In this document: piece by piece, positions 8,450-18,131 of the stretch | How the letters are laid out: each line of letters begins with the position of its first letter | How positions within the stretch are numbered: the stretch's first letter is position 1 | Position numbers and translations under genes: made by a program | Notes under the pieces: generated by a model | What the model was told of the DNA's origin: nothing | Seen by the model: only the letters and a program-made list of their open reading frames with translations | The model's database searches: none | Source of the DNA: Saprospiraceae bacterium | GTDB lineage: Bacteria; Bacteroidota; Bacteroidia; Chitinophagales; Saprospiraceae | Length of the DNA stretch: 64,000 nt | Direction of reading: 5' to 3' | Assembly (NCBI GenBank): GCA_028285545.1 | Contig: JANQPA010000005.1 | Coordinates: forward strand, 18,006 to 82,005

Positions 8450-10798
8450 TTATTTATAAAATCGCTTCAACAAAACTGGCAACAGCATCAAATCAGCAAA
8501 TAAGGCAAAAACCAATGCCAGGCTAATTAAAAGGCCAGTAATAAAAGTTGATTGAAAAGAAGAAAATAACAATACGGCAAAGCCAAACATTAATATCAAT
8601 GAAGTTATAATCATTGCCCTTCCGGTAGACAAATAGGTGGTTTGGATAGCTTCTTCCAGGGAAGATGTCTTTTTCAATTCATTATTCAACCTGGTCAAAA
8701 AATGAATGGTATCATCTACGGCAATACCAAATACAACAGTGAAAATTATTGAGGTCGACATTTTTAAGCCCATTTCAGCCCATCCAATGATTCCCAATAT
8801 CATTAACAAAGGCAGAATATTAGGAATAAGAGCCAATACAACTATTTTGAAAGAACGATAAAGTAGTCCCATAAGAAGACAAACGACAGCAATTGCAAAC
8901 ATCAAACCATACAGAAGTTTATAAGTGATAAGGAAATTACTTTTATCCAATAACTGCGCATGGCCTGTAAGTTTGGTTTTTAATAGACTTGGGTCAATAT
9001 TATTGGCAATAAAGGCCAATAATTGACGGTTTTTGCTTCTCATGATGGAGCTTCCATAATCTTTCAATTTACCTGTAATTCGCCCTTCTCTTTTATTTTC
9101 ACTCATTATTGCCTTCAAGCCAAGTGTCTCTTGATTTTGAAGTAGTTCTCTTCTTATGGTTTTCAGCAAACTTGTATCCGTAGGCAAAACAAAAGATGCT
9201 GGATCACCACGTCTAAAAAACCGATTGGCGCGCTTCACCTGAGTACCTATAGAATATACATCGAGAAGCCCATATTCTTCCAATAAATAGTTTTCCAAAC
9301 GGTCAACTTGCTCCAGGATATCCTTATCTAATAAGTTTTTAGACTCATCTACCACTTCTAGATAAAGATCAAAGGTTCGGATACCAGAAAAATGATTTTC
9401 AAAAAAATTTAAGGCTTCACTAAAAGGATCTTTAGCCGACAATTCATCATAGAGATAAGAATCTATTTTCAGTCTAGACATCCCCAAAAAAGAAAGGAGC
9501 AGCAGAATGCTTGTAAAAAATAGAATAATATTTGGTTTTTTTTGGGTAAATCGATGTAAGGCATGCAGGAATGATCTCACCTGTATTTTTTCTAATCCTA
9601 TCCAAAAAATTAGATTTTCACCTCTAACAGATTGCATTTTTTTATATAAATGCTTCCTCAGTTGCTCCCTTTCTAAATCTCGGTAAGGCAATACATTCAG
9701 AAAAACAGGCAAAGCAAAAATCGCCAGAATATAGGCATAGGCTACTCCAATGGTCATAAAAACACCAAATTCAATAAAGGGGCCAATATTTGAGTAAGCC
9801 AGTGTCGCAAAGCCTAATCCTGTAGTAATTGAGGTTAATAAAATGGCAACCGCGACATCCTTTAGTGCAATCTTAATCGCTTCTTGTTTAAGAATACCTG
9901 ACTGTTCACTCAAACGATTCATTACATGAATAACATCACTCAGGGAAATAATTGAAACGATTGTGGGTATTAATACTGTCATCAGGTTGATGGACACACC
10001 AAAGATTCTCATTGTACCGAGAGTCCAAACTACTGTAATGAGAACTACCAGAATGGGTACAAATACGCCCCAAATTGAACGGAAACTAAAAAACAGAATA
10101 CATAAAATTACAATAATGGAAAGGCCTGAAAGCCAGAACATCTCTGCCTGCAGGTCTTCAATAAAAGAGTCTCTCACATAAATATCTCCATATAAATAGT
10201 ATTTCTCAAAACCGATGGTCTCAATAATCTGGTGCACATATGATCGCATTTCATCTTTGGAATTTTCATCCAATGCCTCCTTCAGAAAGAGATAACAGCA
10301 AATAGCTGTATTTTTTCTGGAAATAAATTTAGATGCGACATCTTTATAAGCATGAAGAAAAACCGAATCTTGTTGGTAGCGACTGGTGTCACGAGGATAA
10401 ATAAAAAACTTTTTTTTATCACCAAAAGGGGCCCAAACAAAGTAATATTGATTAATTGGAGAATTTACGGTTTCAATAAGTGGATGTCGTCCCAGTTTTT
10501 GAGTCAGGCTATCCAAGCGGTGAAGAAAATCTTTATTGAATATCCCTTGCTTATTTTCCACCCCTAAGATCAACATTTCCTTATGAAGAGCGAATTTTTC
10601 GCTTACATCGCGATAAAATTTTAGTTCAGGATCATTTACAGGAAACAACTGCTCGATATCATAGGCATACTCTAACCGGCTGACAAAAAATAGTTGTACC
10701 GCTGTAATCAGAATGATTAACAGTAAAAACTGTACTTGGTAATTGAACAAGGTGTTAAGGTACCAAATAGGCCGTAATTTTCTTCGCAAAAACTGCAT
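8450..10798 (-). CDS. RND/MMPL family exporter
   Basis: The protein of about 782 residues has two RND halves. Each half has one N-terminal TM segment, a large periplasmic loop and a five-helix cluster. The second half has the proton-relay region GIAVDDTIHFLTRL near the C-terminus. The first half has the equivalent SLSDVIHVMNRL with a single Asp. Such MMPL/HpnN-like proteins move lipids or hydrophobic compounds, using proton flow, without a tripartite adaptor. The ATG at 10798 is chosen. A longer frame from 10882 would overlap the upstream gene by 128 bp. With 10798 the overlap is 44 bp, suggesting translational coupling. Confidence 0.87.
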   Translation of the reverse strand: MQFLRRKLRPIWYLNTLFNYQVQFLLLIILITAVQLFFVSRLEYAYDIEQLFPVNDPELKFYRDVSEKFALHKEMLILGVENKQGIFNKDFLHRLDSLTQKLGRHPLIETVNSPINQYYFVWAPFGDKKKFFIYPRDTSRYQQDSVFLHAYKDVASKFISRKNTAICCYLFLKEALDENSKDEMRSYVHQIIETIGFEKYYLYGDIYVRDSFIEDLQAEMFWLSGLSIIVILCILFFSFRSIWGVFVPILVVLITVVWTLGTMRIFGVSINLMTVLIPTIVSIISLSDVIHVMNRLSEQSGILKQEAIKIALKDVAVAILLTSITTGLGFATLAYSNIGPFIEFGVFMTIGVAYAYILAIFALPVFLNVLPYRDLEREQLRKHLYKKMQSVRGENLIFWIGLEKIQVRSFLHALHRFTQKKPNIILFFTSILLLLSFLGMSRLKIDSYLYDELSAKDPFSEALNFFENHFSGIRTFDLYLEVVDESKNLLDKDILEQVDRLENYLLEEYGLLDVYSIGTQVKRANRFFRRGDPASFVLPTDTSLLKTIRRELLQNQETLGLKAIMSENKREGRITGKLKDYGSSIMRSKNRQLLAFIANNIDPSLLKTKLTGHAQLLDKSNFLITYKLLYGLMFAIAVVCLLMGLLYRSFKIVVLALIPNILPLLMILGIIGWAEMGLKMSTSIIFTVVFGIAVDDTIHFLTRLNNELKKTSSLEEAIQTTYLSTGRAMIITSLILMFGFAVLLFSSFQSTFITGLLISLALVFALFADLMLLPVLLKRFYK

Positions 10799-11771
10799 GA
10801 GCCAATTCATTAGGATGGTCATCATAAGGAGCATTCCGATATTGATCCAAAGCCAGATCAACCGAAACATCCAGTGTTTCAATGCCTAATTTGTTTAATT
10901 CTATTAGAAGCTTTTTTGTTTCATCAGAGGGTGTAAGACCAGTAACAATCAATCGAATTTCCTCTTGCTCACATAGGTCCTTCAGGGCAGAAAATAGAAA
11001 GAGAGTTCTGCTTTCTTTGTTGATGGAACGCAATTGACGATCGTCTGACCAATCTTGCAGAAAGTTCATTATGGCAAAGGTTTCTCTATATTTCCAATGG
11101 CGATAAAGATTTTCCCAAGAGCAATAATCAATCACATATTCACCTGAATTTTGAGTCAAATAAGGAATCTTTCCCTCCTGCATTAGTGTCCCAACAGTTT
11201 GATTTGATCGCTGATATCCCATATAAAGATCACGCCGATATCGGCTTGACAAGGCATTGCGGTCATCATGAAAATCTGCATAATTAATGATGGCAATATC
11301 AGGAATTTCTCCAGAATCAATAAGTCTTCTTAGTTGCAAAAGACTCTGTACTGTTCCATAACCAGGTACACCAAAGTTTTTGATATAACTCTTAGGCATT
11401 TCCTGGCCCACCAAAAATGGAAAAACCAAACTATCCGATAGCCCCATACCGTAGGTATAGGAACAACCAAAGAAGTAAATCGAATCCGGATTGGCTATGT
11501 TTAAACTACCTAAGTTTGTCTTTCTGAGGGAATCCCTGCCATGAGTAACCGAATAATGTAAACCTTTATTAATAATTACCTCGAACTTACCAGGCCTAAG
11601 AGCAAAACCTAATTTAGTATGAGCAATCAGGCAATTGGCTGGCGTAGATTCAATTTGATATTCAATTTGTTGAAATGGACGATAACCCATTATACGGAGA
11701 ACAATTTCGGTACAAATCGGGAGGATTAAAACCAAATATAAAATATAAGCGACCTTGGATAAATTGCTCAT
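10755..11771 (-). CDS. Membrane-anchored SGNH/GDSL-like hydrolase
   Basis: The 338-residue protein begins with one TM segment (YILYLVLILPICTEIVLRI), so the body probably faces the periplasm. The nucleophile block FFGCSYTYGMG places a Ser at about residue 104. The C-terminal DDHPNELAHAVFA supplies the Asp-x-x-His pair of SGNH esterases. Relatives are often linked to surface-polysaccharide or lipid deacylation/acetylation. Its 3' end overlaps the MMPL exporter gene, which suggests a shared task on an exported lipid or glycan. The substrate is not evident. Confidence 0.72.
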   Translation of the reverse strand: MSNLSKVAYILYLVLILPICTEIVLRIMGYRPFQQIEYQIESTPANCLIAHTKLGFALRPGKFEVIINKGLHYSVTHGRDSLRKTNLGSLNIANPDSIYFFGCSYTYGMGLSDSLVFPFLVGQEMPKSYIKNFGVPGYGTVQSLLQLRRLIDSGEIPDIAIINYADFHDDRNALSSRYRRDLYMGYQRSNQTVGTLMQEGKIPYLTQNSGEYVIDYCSWENLYRHWKYRETFAIMNFLQDWSDDRQLRSINKESRTLFLFSALKDLCEQEEIRLIVTGLTPSDETKKLLIELNKLGIETLDVSVDLALDQYRNAPYDDHPNELAHAVFAKKITAYLVP

Positions 11772-11847
11772 GAAATTGGATTATAATCAGGGAAGTCTAA
11801 AAAAAGGCCTGGATTATCAATTATTATGATCAAGGAAAAAGGCTGTT

Positions 11848-12654
11848 TTAATCTAAAATACGCTCATGTACGCGCTTCGCTTTTTTTTTGCTCTCCTTAC
11901 TTTTATAGCGTTGAAGTTCCATTAATTTGAATTCTCTATAAAAGGCATAATGAGCCGAAGCAATAGCAAGAAAGATACCATAAAAACCATCCAAAAACCC
12001 CAATTTGAAGAGGTAATCCCCCCAGAATCGGGCAAAAGGCTTATAAAAAAGTCTTAGATAGGAACCTTTCCTGCCTTTTTTATTTAGTGACCTTGCAGCC
12101 ACTGAACTGAACTCATTGATTTTGTGAATGCGTTCAAAGATATTCTCTTGCATCAAATGAAGAAGATCGCCTTTCAAGAAACCAGAACTAGCGTTTTCAA
12201 TAGGGATGATCTGATCATGTGGTTCAATACCCCCAAAGCTGACCTTTCGGCGATCAAAGCACCTCATTTTTCGATCCGGATACCAGGCACCATGACGGAT
12301 CCAGCGGCGGCCAAAACGATTGAGTCGATTATTATAGTAGCAATCGTATTGCCAGTGTTTTTTAACTGTTTTAAGAGATTCGAGCAACTCAGGAGATACT
12401 ACCTCATCTGCATCCAAAGCCAAAACGTGATCGTATTGTGCCTGCCGCACTGCAAAGGATCGTTGTTGAATGAATCCTTTAAATGGATTTTCTATAACTT
12501 TTGCACCGATGGATTCAGCAATCTCCACGGTATTATCAGTAGAAAAAGAGTCAATGACCAGGATTTCATCTGCAATAGAGACAATACTTTTTAGACATCG
12601 CTCAATATTGTCTTCTTCATTATAAGTAATGACAACTATTGATAATTTGATCAT
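11848..12654 (-). CDS. Family 2 glycosyltransferase (WaaE/KdtX-like)
   Basis: This 268-residue protein is a GT-A fold enzyme. IKLSIVVITYNEEDNI opens the nucleotide-binding half, ILVIDSFSTDNT follows, and LALDADEVVS supplies the DxD metal site at about residue 87. The later WIRHGAWYPDRKMRCFDRR region is typical of LPS-core glucosyltransferases of the WaaE/KdtX group. It probably adds a sugar to lipopolysaccharide or a related surface glycan at the cytoplasmic membrane face. The ATG at 12654 puts the fold's first strand at the N-terminus. An ATG at 12675 would add seven unlikely residues. Confidence 0.88.
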   Translation of the reverse strand: MIKLSIVVITYNEEDNIERCLKSIVSIADEILVIDSFSTDNTVEIAESIGAKVIENPFKGFIQQRSFAVRQAQYDHVLALDADEVVSPELLESLKTVKKHWQYDCYYNNRLNRFGRRWIRHGAWYPDRKMRCFDRRKVSFGGIEPHDQIIPIENASSGFLKGDLLHLMQENIFERIHKINEFSSVAARSLNKKGRKGSYLRLFYKPFARFWGDYLFKLGFLDGFYGIFLAIASAHYAFYREFKLMELQRYKSKESKKKAKRVHERILD

Positions 12655-12816
12655 TGTGCTTGGTATTTTCATCAATTTCTACAGGTATGAAGTATTTATC
12701 TTCTAATTTCTCATTTCACTGAAAAGAGTTTGGCCTCTGAATGACCATTTAGAAAACGTTTTGAAGTTCATAAAATTCTGTTTTAGCAAATAAATAAGTT
12801 GTTCAGTGTTTTCTAT

Positions 12817-14061
12817 TCATTCATCGGCTTTGGATAACTGTTCCTGCTTCCAGTTTCTGATTCCCAGAACTAAGAAAATAATATAAAATGCCGTTCCCAA
12901 TTGTGTTTCAATTGTATGCTCCACCATAAAGGAAGAAAATATGATAAGGTGAAATGCTACAATCAGTCGATTGCGAAAAGCACTTTGAAAAATTAAAGGC
13001 CAGGTACTTGCCAAAACAAACCACAAAAGTCCAAATATTCCACAGGCTGCAAATACAAATAGGTATTGATTATGTGGCATTAGTTCCAAATCGACCAAGT
13101 CCGGATAATTTATTCTCAAATACTCGTTTGTATCATCTCGAATATCTCCAATCCCTACGCCTGTCCAAAGATGTGTTTTTCCCATTTCCAGTCCTCCTTT
13201 AATAGAAGCTAACCTTCGGGAATCAGACAACTCTCTTATATTATCGTTCCTTAAAAACAGATTTACGCTGTATAGGGTATAGTTAATTTTTGATTTTAAT
13301 GTAGGAATGTATCTAAATGCTAGGAAACTCGACAGAACCAAACCCACAAAAATCAAGGCTCCCAGCTTATATTTTCGATTTTTAAGCAGATATCGAACAA
13401 AAAAATAAATTAACACCACATACAAAGCGAGTAGCCCACTTCGAACAGCCAAAAGATGTAAAAACAATACCATAAATAAGGTACATCCAATAAGCAATTT
13501 AGGCTCCCAGGTATATTTCAGATGAAATTTTTCCAAAAAAAGATGCCAGCCAATGGCTATACAATAGGCCACCATTAGACTAAATCGAATATGTTGTACA
13601 GGGGTAGGCATTATTCTACCAGCTTCATACTGCTTAGTGATTGTCTGGTAATCTCCAAGAAATTGAAATATAGAGATGAAGCACAAGATCAAAATCAAAT
13701 AAAAAAAGCCATACAGAATGGGGAAATATGTTTTCTTGCCCAGCCTTGGTACCGCCATTATGGCAAAAGGCATTAATAACAAAGGAAGTTTCATCCGCAG
13801 CCGATCTATTAACCAAACTGTATTTTCTGAGAAAGGAGCGCTAAGCAGATAAATAAAGAAAATGCTGGATATTGCCACTAGCGCTTTATTATTCCAAAAT
13901 TTCTGAAAATTCCTTACTATGTCATAATTTACTAAAGCATTAAGCAGTAATCCAATCATCCCGATACTCATCAAGGCTCTTGAGAATAAAAGCCCTGCCA
14001 GTAATAACACGATGGAAAGAATTCCTAAAAGCTGGTGATCTATTTTTTGAAGCAGCTTCAT
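12817..14061 (-). CDS. O-antigen ligase/polymerase family membrane protein
   Basis: This 414-residue protein has about ten or more TM segments and one larger periplasmic loop near residues 250-330. The loop contains WTGVGIGDI and LMPHNQYLFVFAACG, characteristic of the Wzy_C/WaaL family. It would ligate or polymerise O-antigen or similar glycan chains on the periplasmic side. Ligase and polymerase cannot be told apart by sequence alone. ATG 14061 is preferred over the adjacent TTG at 14064. It lies 13 bp after cysQ and upstream of the GT2 gene, forming a surface-glycan unit. Confidence 0.87.
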   Translation of the reverse strand: MKLLQKIDHQLLGILSIVLLLAGLLFSRALMSIGMIGLLLNALVNYDIVRNFQKFWNNKALVAISSIFFIYLLSAPFSENTVWLIDRLRMKLPLLLMPFAIMAVPRLGKKTYFPILYGFFYLILILCFISIFQFLGDYQTITKQYEAGRIMPTPVQHIRFSLMVAYCIAIGWHLFLEKFHLKYTWEPKLLIGCTLFMVLFLHLLAVRSGLLALYVVLIYFFVRYLLKNRKYKLGALIFVGLVLSSFLAFRYIPTLKSKINYTLYSVNLFLRNDNIRELSDSRRLASIKGGLEMGKTHLWTGVGIGDIRDDTNEYLRINYPDLVDLELMPHNQYLFVFAACGIFGLLWFVLASTWPLIFQSAFRNRLIVAFHLIIFSSFMVEHTIETQLGTAFYIIFLVLGIRNWKQEQLSKADE

Positions 14062-14074
14062 CAAAATGAATTAA

Positions 14075-14857
14075 TTAGTTCCTAAGGTTACCAAATGCCA
14101 GAAAATAGGGATTTAATAAGCTTTCTTTATTATAGGTTAAAGCTTGTTGAGTTTCATTATTTAATACCTTCCCCCCTGCCTCCTCCAAAATGATCTGAGC
14201 AGCTCCGGTATCCCATTCCATGGTAGGCCCTAATCGAGGATAAGCATGAGCAAGTCCCTGGGCAAGGATCAGAAACTTTAAAGAACTGCCCTTAGGTACC
14301 AATTCAGGTTGATCCAACTGGTTAACAAAATTTTGAGTTTCTTCATTTAAGTGAGATCGAGAACAAACCACTTTTAATCCAGCATCTCCAAATTGAAATG
14401 CTGCAGCAGTAAGCTTTGTTTCCACTCCATTTTTTTCATTAAAAGCCCCCTGCCCTTTAACAGCCCAGAAAAGCTCATCCAGCACAGGTGCATAAACTAC
14501 CCCTAAAATGGGGCGATTTTTTTCAACCAAGGCTATGTTTACCGTAAATTCACCATTTCGCTTGATAAATTCTTTGGTTCCATCCAAGGGATCAACCAGC
14601 CAAAATCGGTCAAAGTGCTTTCTTTCCTCAAAAGAAATACTTTTATTCTCTTCAGAAATAATTGGATAATTCAGAGGAAGCCCTTCTAATCGTCTACAAA
14701 TAATTGAATTAGATTTTTTGTCGGCTATAGTTAAAGGGCTTTCATCCTGTTTATGCTCTACCAGAAATGATTCTGGACTATCGTAAACTTCTAAAATCTC
14801 TTTACCCGCTTCTAATGCTATGTCTTTCAATTCAGGGACTAGAGAAAAAATTCCCAT
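14075..14857 (-). CDS. cysQ: 3'(2'),5'-bisphosphate nucleotidase CysQ
   Basis: The 260-residue protein is an inositol-monophosphatase-fold phosphatase. It removes the 3' phosphate from PAP, the by-product of sulfation and of sulfate assimilation through PAPS. The metal site DPLDGTKEF is at about residues 88-96, with an upstream acidic SEEN. The C-terminal EWDTGAAQIILEEAGG completes the active site. Length is standard. It leads the O-antigen ligase gene with a 13-bp gap. This coupling is compatible with sulfated glycans but does not prove them. Confidence 0.93.
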   Translation of the reverse strand: MGIFSLVPELKDIALEAGKEILEVYDSPESFLVEHKQDESPLTIADKKSNSIICRRLEGLPLNYPIISEENKSISFEERKHFDRFWLVDPLDGTKEFIKRNGEFTVNIALVEKNRPILGVVYAPVLDELFWAVKGQGAFNEKNGVETKLTAAAFQFGDAGLKVVCSRSHLNEETQNFVNQLDQPELVPKGSSLKFLILAQGLAHAYPRLGPTMEWDTGAAQIILEEAGGKVLNNETQQALTYNKESLLNPYFLAFGNLRN

Positions 14858-14917
14858 ATTATTTTTTTAAATATTTACAAACTTTGATTTACCTCTGTAC
14901 TTTTTTAAATTGCCGTC

Positions 14918-14925
14918 CAAAGGTA
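14918..14925 (-). promoter_or_regulatory. Possible -7 promoter element for the cysQ operon
   Basis: On the minus strand TACCTTTG matches the Bacteroidota -7 consensus TAnnTTTG, about 60 bases upstream of the cysQ start. No clear -33 TTTG is seen at the right spacing, so the call is weak. Confidence 0.3.
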
Positions 14926-15012
14926 TAAAATATAGTAAGAGTTGATTTAAAATTGATAATTTTTTCATATTCATTTCATATATAAATAACCTAGGTAAAA
15001 AAGCGTGGAATT

Positions 15013-16044
15013 ATGTCAAAAGTATTAGTAACAGGAGGATGTGGTTATATAGGGAGCCACACAATAGTAGATTTAATTGAAAATGGTTTTGAGGTTATTT
15101 CAATTGACAATCTAAGTAATTCTAGCGAAGATGCCCTTTTGGGTATTGAAAAAATCACAGGCAAGAAAATTCACAATTACAGGGTTGACCTAGCTGATAG
15201 AACTCGTACATTTGATATTTTTGAAGAGCACCAGGACATCAAGGGAATTATTCATTTTGCTGCCTTAAAAGCAGTGGGTGAATCAGTAGAACAACCTCTT
15301 CGTTATTTCCACAATAATTTGGCAGGAATGATCAATGTCTTGATGGCCATGAATACTTTTGAGGTTAACAACCTGATCTTTTCCTCCTCTTGTTCTGTAT
15401 ATGGCAATGCCGATCATCTTCCAGTAACCGAAGAAACTCCATTGAAGGAAGCCGAATCGCCATATGCAAGGACAAAACAGATGTGTGAACAAATAATTGA
15501 GGATACTTTGCATCGATATACCTCATTGAATGCTATTATGCTTCGTTATTTTAACCCTGCTGGCGCTCATGAAAGCGCCCTTATCGGCGAATCACCTATC
15601 AACATAGCGAATAACCTGGTGCCAGTTATTACCGAAACTGCTATTGGAAAAAGAGAAAGCATGACGGTTTTTGGAGATGACTACCCCACTCGCGATGGCA
15701 GTTGTATTCGTGACTATATTCACGTAATGGACCTGGCTAATGCCCATACCAAAGCCTTGACTTATTTATTAGAAGGGAATAATAAACTCAATACTGAAAT
15801 ATTTAATATTGGAATTGGAGAAGGAGTCAGTGTTTTAGAAGCTGTTCAAGCCTTTGAAAAAGTCACTGGCCAACCTCTGAATTATGAAATTGGTCCCAGG
15901 CGACCTGGCGATGTTATTGCCATATATGCTAATAAAAATAAGACGGAACAATCGTTGGGATGGACTCCCCAAAGGAATATTGAAGATATCATGCGTACAG
16001 CCTGGGAATGGGAACAAAAACGTACTGGAGCTACAATAGGATAA
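15013..16044 (+). CDS. galE: UDP-glucose 4-epimerase
   Basis: The 343-residue short-chain dehydrogenase-type enzyme interconverts UDP-glucose and UDP-galactose with bound NAD. The dinucleotide site VTGGCGYIGSHT is at residues 6-17. A Ser-rich strand (FSSSCSVYG) and the catalytic Tyr151-x3-Lys155 (YARTK) follow. The ending (PGDVIAIYANKNK, SLGWTPQRNIEDI) is typical of GalE. It supplies galactosyl donors for the nearby surface-glycan genes. It is divergent from cysQ and lies 16 bp upstream of the TMTC-like gene, probably co-transcribed. Confidence 0.95.
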   Translation: MSKVLVTGGCGYIGSHTIVDLIENGFEVISIDNLSNSSEDALLGIEKITGKKIHNYRVDLADRTRTFDIFEEHQDIKGIIHFAALKAVGESVEQPLRYFHNNLAGMINVLMAMNTFEVNNLIFSSSCSVYGNADHLPVTEETPLKEAESPYARTKQMCEQIIEDTLHRYTSLNAIMLRYFNPAGAHESALIGESPINIANNLVPVITETAIGKRESMTVFGDDYPTRDGSCIRDYIHVMDLANAHTKALTYLLEGNNKLNTEIFNIGIGEGVSVLEAVQAFEKVTGQPLNYEIGPRRPGDVIAIYANKNKTEQSLGWTPQRNIEDIMRTAWEWEQKRTGATIG

Positions 16045-16060
16045 TCCTCAACTCATTAAA

Positions 16061-17983
16061 ATGTCCAAGAACAAAACCAAAGCCAAGAAATTAAAGTCTA
16101 AGCCTAAAAGCCCTCCTTCTTTTTGGCCTAACAATTGGCTGCCTGCTCTCATTCTTTTTGGTCTTTCCTTTTTTTTGTATTTCCAGACTTTTTCGTTTGA
16201 CTATGTCTTAGACGACACCATTGTTATTACCGAAAATAATTATGTTCAACAAGGTTGGGATGGAATTGGAAAAATCTTTTCTACAGAAAGTTTTACCGGG
16301 TTTTTGGGAGAGCAAAAAAATCTTATTGCCGGCTCGCGGTATCGCCCGCTTTCGCTAGCCACCTTTGCCATTGAATATGCCTTGTATGAGTTTAAGCCCA
16401 GGAATAGTCATATTATTAATGTTCTTCTGTATGGATTAACAGCTCTGATTTTGTTTAGGTTATTGTCTGTCTTTTTTAAGCAAAAAAAATCTACAAAATG
16501 GTATTGGACGGTACCATTTTTAGCCAGTCTACTCTTTATCCTCCATCCCTTGCATACGGAGGTAGTTGCTAACATTAAGGGAAGAGATGAAATATTAGCC
16601 TTAATTTTTTCTTTAGGAACGCTGTTTTACAGTTTCCGATATATTCAAAAAAAACGATGGGTTTTCCTCATAATTTCCAGTCTTCTATTTTTCCTTGCCC
16701 TGCTGGCTAAAGAAAACAGCATAACTTTTTTAGCAGTTATACCTTTGAGTATTTATATTTTTTCTAAAAACCATTTAAGATCTACTGTTACTTCTATTCT
16801 TCCATTATTGGGTATAGCCTTCCTATACATTTGGATCAGAGCCAGTGCTACAGGTTCATTGTTCAGCAGTCCTGACAATTCGAATTTAATCATGAACAAT
16901 CATTTTTTAGGAGTAGGTTTTTGGGATAAATATGCCACCATTATGTATTCCTTAGGCTTGTATGTTAAACTTCTATTTTTCCCTCATCCCCTTACTCATG
17001 ATTATTATCCTTATCATATTCCCATTTTGGGATGGTTAGATTGGAGGGTTCAATTATCTACTTTAATAAATTTAGCGCTTCTTGTTTTTGCCATTTTGGG
17101 CTTAAAGAAAAAAAAGGTGATTTCCTGGGCCATTCTTTACTACTTCATCACCTTATCCATTGTTTCCAATCTTCTGTTTTTTGTGGGAGCGATCATGAAT
17201 GAAAGATTTCTGTATATGCCCTCTGTTGGATTTTGCGTTTTGCTTGCCTATCTGTCAAGAGTAAAATTACCCCTAATCTTATCTCCAAAATTGAAATTGA
17301 TCGGACCTTATATTTTGACCGGCTTAATCCTAATCGCCTTTGGCATAAAAACAATAAGTAGAATACCTGCCTGGGAAAATGAAATGACTTTAAACCGGGC
17401 AGCGGTTAAGGTATCCAAAAACAGCGCTCGTGCAAATCAATTTATGGGTTATGCCCTCTATCGACAAGGCTTGGAGGTCCAGGATGCTCAACAACAAAAA
17501 GCCCTTTTCGATGAATCTACAACTTATATTGATAAGGCATTATCCATCATTTCTTATTACCAGGATGCGATCACCACCAAAGCAGGGCTCCTTGCTGGTT
17601 ATTATCAACAAAATGGAGACCTTAATACCCTCCTCCAAGGTTTTTATAATTTGTTACAATACAATCATGTCAGCTTCATAGATGAATACCTGGAATATCT
17701 TAACAGAAGATCTCCACAGCAAACAATGATTGAATTTTATCACAAAACAGGATTTGAATTATTTACAGAAAAACAAAAAAAATATCCCCTTGCCGAGAAA
17801 TATCTAAACTATGGCTTACAGCTTGACCCCAATAACCTCACCCTCCTAGAAGACAAAATGATCCTGTACTACCAAATGGGTAATCTTCAAAATGCTCGTA
17901 TCTTAGTTCAAACCATAGCAGGATTAAATCCAGATTCACCACGATTAAAGCAATATTTGCCTTTGATTCAGGGAGGAAATTAG
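16061..17983 (+). CDS. TMTC-like GT-C glycosyltransferase with C-terminal TPR
   Basis: The 640-residue protein starts with a basic cytoplasmic tail and then has about ten TM segments up to residue 430. The first lumenal/periplasmic loop carries the acidic pair FDYVLDDTIVI. A later loop has HPLHTEVVANIKGRDEI, which resembles the HPxHTE...GR region of eukaryotic TMTC O-mannosyltransferases. Residues 440-640 form TPR-like helices. By analogy it would move a sugar from a polyprenyl-phosphate carrier to an exported protein or glycan. It follows galE directly. The acceptor and sugar are unknown. Confidence 0.75.
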   Translation: MSKNKTKAKKLKSKPKSPPSFWPNNWLPALILFGLSFFLYFQTFSFDYVLDDTIVITENNYVQQGWDGIGKIFSTESFTGFLGEQKNLIAGSRYRPLSLATFAIEYALYEFKPRNSHIINVLLYGLTALILFRLLSVFFKQKKSTKWYWTVPFLASLLFILHPLHTEVVANIKGRDEILALIFSLGTLFYSFRYIQKKRWVFLIISSLLFFLALLAKENSITFLAVIPLSIYIFSKNHLRSTVTSILPLLGIAFLYIWIRASATGSLFSSPDNSNLIMNNHFLGVGFWDKYATIMYSLGLYVKLLFFPHPLTHDYYPYHIPILGWLDWRVQLSTLINLALLVFAILGLKKKKVISWAILYYFITLSIVSNLLFFVGAIMNERFLYMPSVGFCVLLAYLSRVKLPLILSPKLKLIGPYILTGLILIAFGIKTISRIPAWENEMTLNRAAVKVSKNSARANQFMGYALYRQGLEVQDAQQQKALFDESTTYIDKALSIISYYQDAITTKAGLLAGYYQQNGDLNTLLQGFYNLLQYNHVSFIDEYLEYLNRRSPQQTMIEFYHKTGFELFTEKQKKYPLAEKYLNYGLQLDPNNLTLLEDKMILYYQMGNLQNARILVQTIAGLNPDSPRLKQYLPLIQGGN

Positions 17984-18131
17984 AAGTTTTCTGCTATACC
18001 ACTGTCTGAACCACTGATTTTTGCGGATTTGCAGATCTTCTCATTTACTAATCATAATATCATAGAATGGTAGCATCAAAACATCAACAATCTGCACATT
18101 TTCTCATCTACTCATCTGCAAATCTACTCAT

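Noticed and set aside
10799..10882. Longer N-terminus for the MMPL exporter
   Set aside because: It would encode an extra hydrophobic stretch wholly inside the SGNH gene. The ATG at 10798 fits the RND N-terminus better.
12124..12594. 156-codon frame antisense to the GT2 glycosyltransferase
   Set aside because: The minus-strand gene has clear GT-A motifs. The antisense frame has none.
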